Assembly: GCF_009800925.1 (NCBI RefSeq)
Contig: NZ_WOYF01000019.1
Coordinates: 1-58,989 of the forward strand
Length of the DNA: 58,989 nt
Source of the DNA: Budvicia diplopodorum
GTDB lineage: Bacteria; Pseudomonadota; Gammaproteobacteria; Enterobacterales; Enterobacteriaceae
Reading direction: 5' to 3'
This document shows positions 53,321 to 58,989 of this stretch, in pieces (the stretch's first letter is position 1; each line of letters starts with the position of its first letter). Position numbers and translations under genes: made by a program. The notes under the pieces were generated by a model. The model saw only the letters and a list, made by a program, of their open reading frames with translations. It did not search any database and was not told the origin of the DNA.

Positions 53321-55015
53321 TTATTGGCCAGATTTCGCGTCAGCCTGCTGCTTTAACGCTTCATTACGTAAATCTTTACGCAATATTTTACCCACGTTAG
53401 ATTTAGGCAGTTCGTCACGAAATTCAACGATGCGGGGGATCTTATAGCCGGTTAGCTCAGTACGGCAGTGCATTAACAGCTCATCTTTAGTTAAAGAAGG
53501 ATCCTTTTTCACCACGTAAATCTTCACGGTTTCACCCGACGATTCGCTCGGTACGCCGATGGCGGCGACCTCCAGCACTTTAGGATGATGGGAAACCACT
53601 TCTTCAATTTCATTGGGATAAACGTTAAAACCGGAAACCAGAATCATATCTTTTTTGCGATCGACAATACGCATAAAGCCCCGTTCATCCATCTGAACGA
53701 TATCGCCGGTGGCCAACCAGCCATCTTTGATTATTTCAGCGGTGGCTTCAGGCCGGTTCCAGTAACCCTGCATCACCTGCGGGCCTTTAACCCACAGTTC
53801 ACCGGGCTCGCCGTTAGGAACATCTTCCCCAAGGTCGTTCACCAGCCGAACGTCGGTTGATGCCACCGGTAGACCAATGCTGCCACTGTAGTGCTGCAAG
53901 TCATAAGGGTTACCGGCAACCAGCGGAGAGCATTCGGTTAAGCCGTAACCTTCCAGAATATGCGTGCCGGTCAGTTGCTGCCAACGCTCGGCCACGCTAC
54001 GCTGAACCGACATGCCGCCGCCCACAGTAATATGCAAATGACCAAAGTCGAGTTCGCGGAAGCCTTCATCATTAATCAAGGTATTAAACAGCGTATTAAC
54101 GCCGGTTAACGCGGTAAACGAGTAGCGGGAAAGCTCTTTCACTACCCCTTTCATATCGCGAGGATTGGTAATCAGCAGGTTACAGCCACCGACTTCCAGA
54201 AACAGCAGGCAGTTTACCGTTAAAGCAAAAATATGGTACAGCGGCAGCGCCGTCACCACAAACTCGCGCCCTTCTTCCAACAGCGGAATATACGCAGCTC
54301 TGGCCTGTTCCATATTGGCCAGCATATTGCGATGGGTCAGCATAGCGCCTTTAGCAACGCCGGTCGTGCCGCCGGTATATTGCAACAGGGCTAAGTCCCC
54401 CGGTTGAATGTCGGGCTTGACGTATTGCTGTGATTTACCCCGATGAAGCGCAGACCGGAAGGACTCGGCTCCGGGTAAGTGGTACTTAGGCACTAGCTTT
54501 TTAACGTATTTAACCACAAAGTTAACCAGCGGGCGTTTGGCCGCCGAAAGCTGGTCGCCAAGACCGGTTAAAATAACGTGTTTGATTTGCGTTTCTGCCA
54601 CCACTTTTTCAAGGGTGTGGGCGAAGTTAGAGATAATAACGATGGCTTTAGCGCCGCAGTCATTAAGCTGATGCTCAAGCTCTCTTGGGGTATAGAGTGG
54701 GTTGACGTTAACCACCACCATTCCGGCGCGCAAAATGCCAAATAAAGCGACCGGATACTGCAGCAGGTTTGGCATCATTAACGCGACCCTGTCACCTTTT
54801 TCCAGCCCTAAGGTATTTTGCAAATAGGAAGCGAATGCCCTGCTGCGCTTTTCTAACCGGCGAAAGGTCATGACCTTCCCTTGATTAATATAGGCTGGCC
54901 GATCGGCAAAGCGGTTAACGGCATGCTCTAACATGTCGACTAACGATGAATACCGCTCGGGATCAATCTCAGCCGGTACATCTTTCGGATAGCGGGATAA
55001 CCAAACCTTTTCCAC
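53321..55015 (-). CDS. fadD: Long-chain fatty acyl-CoA synthetase
   Basis: A 564-residue AMP-forming ligase activating fatty acids during uptake. The ATP motif [20 protein letters not shown] (near 215), the [11 protein letters not shown] motif, and [22 protein letters not shown] with the final Lys in [14 protein letters not shown] are all present. A partial FadR-like dyad, AGCGTACGACCGCT, lies at 55094-55107 upstream; the match to the FadR consensus is weak. In E. coli yeaY lies between tsaB and fadD; it is absent here. Confidence 0.95.
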   Translation of the reverse strand: MEKVWLSRYPKDVPAEIDPERYSSLVDMLEHAVNRFADRPAYINQGKVMTFRRLEKRSRAFASYLQNTLGLEKGDRVALMMPNLLQYPVALFGILRAGMVVVNVNPLYTPRELEHQLNDCGAKAIVIISNFAHTLEKVVAETQIKHVILTGLGDQLSAAKRPLVNFVVKYVKKLVPKYHLPGAESFRSALHRGKSQQYVKPDIQPGDLALLQYTGGTTGVAKGAMLTHRNMLANMEQARAAYIPLLEEGREFVVTALPLYHIFALTVNCLLFLEVGGCNLLITNPRDMKGVVKELSRYSFTALTGVNTLFNTLINDEGFRELDFGHLHITVGGGMSVQRSVAERWQQLTGTHILEGYGLTECSPLVAGNPYDLQHYSGSIGLPVASTDVRLVNDLGEDVPNGEPGELWVKGPQVMQGYWNRPEATAEIIKDGWLATGDIVQMDERGFMRIVDRKKDMILVSGFNVYPNEIEEVVSHHPKVLEVAAIGVPSESSGETVKIYVVKKDPSLTKDELLMHCRTELTGYKIPRIVEFRDELPKSNVGKILRKDLRNEALKQQADAKSGQ

Positions 55016-55137
55016 GTATAGACTCCTGTTTCTTTCCGATTTGATGCCTTTCCCGTCTATTGGTTCTCAGCCGGAAAAGAAAATAGTGTTGATAGCGTAC
55101 GACCGCTCTAAATAACGCGATTACGCTAAACAGGCGC

Positions 55138-55839
55138 TTACTCTCGGCCGGGAAGCTTTTTCCACGTCACTTCGTTGCGCAGATAAACCGGTTGGGTGTC
55201 TTCAACCAATTGCACGTCGTTATGCTTCCAGCGCTCAAGGGCCAGCGGTAGCATATCGACCGCCTGAGGTAGCAGCATTTGACCGTCGGTGAGAATCACC
55301 GAGGTATCCGCCGCCATATCGGGATAGGTTTGCCATCCGGTACCAACGCACGCCCACTCGCCCTGTACTGATTTTAGCTGATAATTGACCCGCTCCGGCG
55401 TTAACACCTGTTCATCGCCGATGACCTGCCAAACGCCCTGCTCGCTACGCTGATATTGCCCCCAGTAAACTTCACCCATTCTGGCATCAATTGCCGCCAG
55501 AACCTGTGAGGCACCGGTGGTACGAAAAGCGCCTTCGGCCATGGTATTTAACGTTGAAATGCCAATAGTGGGTAGCTCTGCGCCTAGCGCCAGCCCTTGC
55601 GCCGCGCTAATCGCGATACGCACGCCGGTAAAGCTCCCCGGCCCACGGCCAAAGGCCAGCGCGTTGAGATCGGTCAGTTTCAATCCTGATTCGGTCAGAA
55701 CCTGTTGAACCATTGGCAGCAAACGTTGGGTATGTTCACGAGGGCACAGTTCATACAAAGCATGTATTTGTCCGTCATTCCAGATGGCGACGGAACAGGC
55801 TTCAGTCGCCGCATCAAGCGCAAGAATTCGCGTTGACAT
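55138..55839 (-). CDS. tsaB: tRNA threonylcarbamoyladenosine protein TsaB
   Basis: A 233-residue inactive ASKHA-fold partner of TsaD in t6A37 tRNA modification. [35 protein letters not shown] and [21 protein letters not shown] are characteristic. Ninety-two bases downstream of the yoaA stop; probably the last or next gene of the same strand block. Confidence 0.94.
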   Translation of the reverse strand: MSTRILALDAATEACSVAIWNDGQIHALYELCPREHTQRLLPMVQQVLTESGLKLTDLNALAFGRGPGSFTGVRIAISAAQGLALGAELPTIGISTLNTMAEGAFRTTGASQVLAAIDARMGEVYWGQYQRSEQGVWQVIGDEQVLTPERVNYQLKSVQGEWACVGTGWQTYPDMAADTSVILTDGQMLLPQAVDMLPLALERWKHNDVQLVEDTQPVYLRNEVTWKKLPGRE

Positions 55840-55931
55840 AGATAACCTCTGGCGGGAATGTTAAAAATGGGAAGAATCCGGCGATAATACCATATTGGCG
55901 ATCGCAGAGATAAATGTTGTGACCGATAGCC

Positions 55932-57860
55932 TTAGCCATTAGCGCCACCGCTAGTATTTGGCCGCTGTTTTAGAAATTCAATGGCTTGCTGAAGATCCCG
56001 GGTTCTCGGCGTTGGCGGTAAGCTATTGAGGAACACCGCACCGTAAGGGCGCATCACTAACCTATTATCGCAAATAACCAGAACGCCGCGGTCGTCAGTG
56101 TCGCGAATTAAACGACCAACGCCCTGTTTTAAGGTAATTACCGCATCCGGGAGCTGAACGTCATTGAACGGATCGCCACCGCGAAGCCGACAGTCTTCCA
56201 TACGCGCTTTGAGCAACGGGTCGTCCGGTGAGGTAAACGGTAATTTATCAATAATGACGCAAGACAACGCATCGCCGCGCACGTCAACCCCTTCCCAAAA
56301 GCTGCTGGTCGCAACCAATAGCGCATTGCCGGACTCAACAAACTCGGTCAGCAGCTTTGCCTTACTGGTTTCGCCCTGCATCAGCACCGGCAGCGTCATG
56401 GTTTCACGAAACGCTTCGGTCAATTCGCGCATCATTTGGTGAGAGGTGCACAGGAAGAAACAGCGCCCATCGTTTGCTTCAATCAACGGTTGTAGCATGG
56501 CGGCTAACTGTTTAGCGCCACCGTACTGGTTAGGCGAAGGTAAAAAGCGCGGTACGCAGAGTAACGCCTGTTTAGCATAGTCAAACGGGCTGGCCAGCAG
56601 TAAGGTTTCAGCCTGTTCTAGGCCCAAGCGTTGAGTGAAATGAGTGAGCTGTTCGTTGACCGACAGCGTGGCTGAGGTGAAGATCCAGGTTCCGGCCTTC
56701 TCTTTGATCAGGTCGCGAAATTTATCCGACACTGACAGCGGCGTTAACGCCAGTACAAAATGGCGGGCTGAGCACTCAAACCAGTAGCTATAGCCCGGTA
56801 TTGTCACATCTTTCAGCCGGGTGAGCCGTGCCCGATACTGGGTGGCGCGTTCAAACGCGGCGTCTAACAGCGCAGAGCGACCCAACGCCATTTTTATCAC
56901 GTCGTAGCACAGCGTTAACGCATCATCGACCAGTAATAAAGCCCGTTGAACGTTAGCCTGTTCAAGTACCTGACGTAAGTTGCCTCTAAAGCCAGGCTCG
57001 CCCAGCGCCAGCCTGAAATCCTGAGTGCTTTGCGACAGGCGGTCGGCGCTCTTTTGCAGTTGGGCCATATCGCGCACTTCGGTACGATAGGCGATAGCGA
57101 TATCTTTGGCTAAATCGAGTAGCTGTCGGCTGGTGACCTGTTGGCCAAAATACTGGCTGGCAATATCAGGAAGCTGATGGGCTTCGTCGAAAATCATCAC
57201 ATCAGCGTCGGGAATGAGCTCAGCAAAACCGGTCTCTTTAACCACAATGTCGGCTAAAAACAGATGATGGTTAACCACCACAATGTCGGCATCCATCGCT
57301 TTGCGTCGCGCTTTCACCACAAAGCACTCTTTGTAATAAGGGCAATCGCTGCCTAAGCAGTTGTCATTGGTGCTGGTGACTAAAGGCCAGATAAAGCTGT
57401 CTTCGGCGACCTGATTGCAGGTGCTGGTATCACCATCGAGAGTGATTGAGGACCAGCGGCGCAGGTTAATCAGATCGTTGAGCGTTGAGTTGGTCAACTC
57501 ACCGCCGGTCATGGATTGCTGTTCCATGCGTTCAAGGCACAAATAGTTTGAGCGCCCTTTCAGTAACGCCATTTTACCGGTGAATTCCAGAGCGGTAGCA
57601 ACCGTGGGTAAGTCGCGGGCAAAAAGCTGATCCTGTAGCGCTTTTGAGCCAGTAGAAATAATCACCTTACGTTTAGAACGCAAAGCAGGAACCAAATAAG
57701 CATAGGTTTTACCGGTACCCGTACCGGCTTCGACAACTAACTCCTGCTTTTTTTTGATCGCGCTGGTAATGGCTTTGGCCATTAAGCGTTGCGGTTCGCG
57801 CGGCTTAAAACCTTTAATTGCCTGTGCTAATGCACCTTTCGGTGCGAAATCATCCGCCAA
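55932..57860 (-). CDS. yoaA: YoaA, DinG-family XPD-like DNA helicase
   Basis: A 642-residue superfamily 2 helicase. Walker A VVEAGTGTGKTYAYLVPAL (near 40), the four Fe-S cysteines in NDNCLGSDCPYYKECF with an earlier Cys, the DEAH box IFDEAHQLPD, and the C-terminal motif GVGRLIRDTDDRGV are present. E. coli YoaA binds HolC and helps repair stalled forks. The TTG at 57858-57860 gives the family start (LADDFAPKG) and near E. coli length (636). The frame runs on to 58073, but its first part (TRVPAFAGMTT) is translated from an intergenic repeat. GTG 57899 and ATG 57947 are other options. Confidence 0.9.
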   Translation of the reverse strand: MADDFAPKGALAQAIKGFKPREPQRLMAKAITSAIKKKQELVVEAGTGTGKTYAYLVPALRSKRKVIISTGSKALQDQLFARDLPTVATALEFTGKMALLKGRSNYLCLERMEQQSMTGGELTNSTLNDLINLRRWSSITLDGDTSTCNQVAEDSFIWPLVTSTNDNCLGSDCPYYKECFVVKARRKAMDADIVVVNHHLFLADIVVKETGFAELIPDADVMIFDEAHQLPDIASQYFGQQVTSRQLLDLAKDIAIAYRTEVRDMAQLQKSADRLSQSTQDFRLALGEPGFRGNLRQVLEQANVQRALLLVDDALTLCYDVIKMALGRSALLDAAFERATQYRARLTRLKDVTIPGYSYWFECSARHFVLALTPLSVSDKFRDLIKEKAGTWIFTSATLSVNEQLTHFTQRLGLEQAETLLLASPFDYAKQALLCVPRFLPSPNQYGGAKQLAAMLQPLIEANDGRCFFLCTSHQMMRELTEAFRETMTLPVLMQGETSKAKLLTEFVESGNALLVATSSFWEGVDVRGDALSCVIIDKLPFTSPDDPLLKARMEDCRLRGGDPFNDVQLPDAVITLKQGVGRLIRDTDDRGVLVICDNRLVMRPYGAVFLNSLPPTPRTRDLQQAIEFLKQRPNTSGGANG

Positions 57861-58027
57861 GTAGAGTGTCCGTTGTCTTAAAATAGTCCGCTGATTCACA
57901 GTGGATACGCGAGGAATGTCTCTATTATGCCTTTCCTCCCGGTTCATCACCACCTTGTTTAAACATTCGGGCCAAATTGACTTGAGACTCCCAAACCTCA
58001 GAGCAACACCTTCGCACCCTAGGCCCT

Positions 58028-58124
58028 CCGTCGTCATCCCGGCGAACGCCGGGACCCGGGTTTTAGCTAACAAACAGATACTTGGCTTAAGGACTAGATC
58101 CCGTTTTCAACGGGATGACGACGG
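58028..58124. repeat. GTCGTCATCCC repeat, full 97-bp copy
   Basis: Perfect 14-base terminal inverted repeats, CCGTCGTCATCCCG and CGGGATGACGACGG, enclose an inner hairpin (CCCGGCG/CGCCGGG) and the block GGTTTTAGCTAACAAA shared with the copy at 58693. It lies between the divergent yoaA and yoaB genes. The shape suggests a non-autonomous mobile element (MITE) or REP-like unit. Confidence 0.78.
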
Positions 58125-58295
58125 GGAAAGGCGTAATAAACAGCTAACCAAAGCTAAACGTTTTTTGAGCGTAAGAGGCTTCGGACAGGCACGCTACAAC
58201 CTCTGCGGGAATGCATCAGTCCCTTGGGTTATGTTAACCTGATGGCCGAAGTAAGAAGTGATAATTTATCTCTATATGACAAAACCGGAGTTCCC

Positions 58296-58640
58296 ATGAC
58301 TATCGAACGTATTAACCCTCAAAAGCGCTGGTCTGATGCGGTTATTTTTAACCATACGATTTACTACACTAGCGTACCCGACAATCTGGATGCCGATGCA
58401 ACGGCTCAGACGGCTAACGCTTTGGCAGACATCGATAGGATGTTAAATCAGTTGGGATCGGGGAAGGATCGCATCTTAGATGCCACCATTTTTCTGGCCG
58501 ACAAAAAAGACTTTGCCGCAATGAATGTGGCGTGGGATGCCTGGGTTTCGGTCAGTAATCCTCCGGTACGCTGCACCGTTCAGGCCGTTTTGATGAAGCC
58601 TGAATATAAAGTTGAAATTAAGATTATTGCCGCGCGTTGA
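58296..58640 (+). CDS. yoaB: RidA family protein YoaB
   Basis: A 114-residue RidA/YjgF-type protein: MTIERINPQKRWSDAVIFNH, YTSVPDNLDADATAQTANAL, LDATIFLADKKDFAAMN and VRCTVQAVLMKPEYKVEI, matching E. coli YoaB. RidA proteins deaminate reactive enamine or imine intermediates; YoaB's own substrate is unknown. CCGGAG lies before the ATG at 58296; a longer frame from 58224 is unsupported. Divergent from yoaA, as in E. coli. Confidence 0.92.
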   Translation: MTIERINPQKRWSDAVIFNHTIYYTSVPDNLDADATAQTANALADIDRMLNQLGSGKDRILDATIFLADKKDFAAMNVAWDAWVSVSNPPVRCTVQAVLMKPEYKVEIKIIAAR

Positions 58641-58692
58641 TCTTTATCGTATTGGCGATACATCATGTAGTTTGAGCATGTAGTTTGACCAT

Positions 58693-58777
58693 GTCGTCAT
58701 CCCGGCGAAAGCCGGGACCCAGGTTTTAGCTAACAAATTGGTAAAGACTAACCCCCGGTTTCCATTAGGGTGACGAC
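58693..58777. repeat. GTCGTCATCCC repeat, second long copy
   Basis: GTCGTCATCCCGG at the left, an inner hairpin (CCCGGC/GCCGGG), the block AGGTTTTAGCTAACAAA, and GGGTGACGAC at the right. About 90 percent alike to the 58028 copy in the left half and diverged in the right. It lies 50 bases after yoaB, preceded by a short direct repeat (CATGTAGTTTGA, twice near 58663-58690). Confidence 0.72.
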
Positions 58778-58914
58778 GGGAGGGGTCGACGATAATCAAG
58801 CAGATTATCCTTAACTATTAATAGCCCAAATGTTGGGTATAAAAAAACCGCCACCTTTACAGGTAATGCCGATCAGTTAAGGATCGGTTGACCGATCCAG
58901 TGGTTGTGTAAGAA

Positions 58915-58947
58915 TCCGGAAATGCTCACCCGTTTCCGGATTTTTTT
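58915..58947 (+). terminator. Hairpin plus T tract just before the transposase start (right copy)
   Basis: TCCGGAAA (58915-58922) pairs with TTTCCGGA (58933-58940), followed by seven Ts and the ATG, as in the left copy. Confidence 0.6.
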
Positions 58948-58989
58948 ATGCACATTGGACAGGCCCTTGATCTCGTTTCTAGTTACGAC
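58948..58989 (+). CDS. IS4-family transposase, first 14 codons (runs off the window)
   Basis: MHIGQALDLVSSYD, the start of the IS4-type transposase, in the orientation opposite to the left-edge copy. Confidence 0.82.
   Translation, partial: MHIGQALDLVSSYD

Larger units (their letters stand above)
58864..58989 (+). mobile_element. IS4-family insertion sequence, 5' end only (second copy)
   Basis: It starts TAATGCCGATCAGTTAAGG and matches the left-edge copy in inverted orientation, with two base differences in the first codons of the transposase. The rest lies beyond the window. Confidence 0.85.

Noticed and set aside
55094..55107. FadR operator upstream of fadD
   Set aside because: Only part of the consensus is matched, so it is mentioned in the gene entry but not called as a site.

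Overview
The window is chromosomal DNA of a member of the Enterobacterales. Almost every conserved gene has a recognisable Escherichia or Yersinia relative, and several E. coli gene blocks are intact: ydbL-ynbE-ydbH next to ldhA, menI-ydiJ-ydiK, ydhIJK, mdtD-baeS-baeR, trhP(yegQ)-cyaR-yegS, ycgN-ycgM-ycgL-minCDE, rnd-fadD-tsaB, and yoaA/yoaB. The blocks are joined in an order unlike E. coli, and some expected neighbours are missing: mdtABC before mdtD, nhaB between fadR and dsbB, dbpA near ttcA. This suggests a deeper branch such as a Budviciaceae-like lineage; the family is an inference from memory. No rRNA, tRNA or CRISPR array was seen.

Layout. 1-267: the 5' end of an IS4-family element reading out of the window. 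321-5641: bax, a RelE/ParE-type toxin-antitoxin pair, and ydbL-ynbE-ydbH for lipid transport to the outer membrane. 5805-8252: ldhA, a DUF333 lipoprotein, an undescribed small transcription unit and a lone InsA-like protein. 8817-15781: ttcA, zntB, menI, ydiJ, ydiK. 16150-19275: the ydhIJK efflux operon. 19452-24247: agp, a secreted hypothetical protein, a 39-residue highly charged protein, yggL, and yidE with a perfect FNR-type box. 24413-28915: a GNAT/5'-nucleotidase/unknown trio, a PTS EIIBC transporter and a TauE-type exporter. 29173-29845: a phage-like remnant with a Ner/Nlp regulator. 30168-32523: rdgC and a ToxR-like/FidL-like membrane regulator pair. 32880-36457: mdtD-baeS-baeR.

36577-37710 is an AT-rich islet: a 51-residue protein, an intrinsic terminator that runs straight into the next start codon, and a 309-residue protein with nucleotidyltransferase-like motifs. 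It is the best candidate here for an undescribed (defence or toxin-antitoxin-like) system. 37909-45303: trhP, the sRNA CyaR with a CRP-type promoter, an ABM-domain protein, yegS, and a LysR regulator divergent from adenine deaminase and an NCS2 permease. 45615-52039: fadR, dsbB, ycgN, ycgM, an MltB-type lytic transglycosylase, ycgL, an ERIC-like element and minCDE. 52105-58640: rnd, fadD, tsaB, yoaA, yoaB. 58864-58989: the 5' end of a second IS4-family copy, inverted relative to the first.

Intergenic DNA carries several repeat types: a hairpin family with GTCGTCATCCC ends (four copies), an ERIC-like element, three 18-bp tandem repeats and a multi-hairpin region at 45397-45603. The two IS4 ends at the window edges may simply be assembly breakpoints at a repeat.
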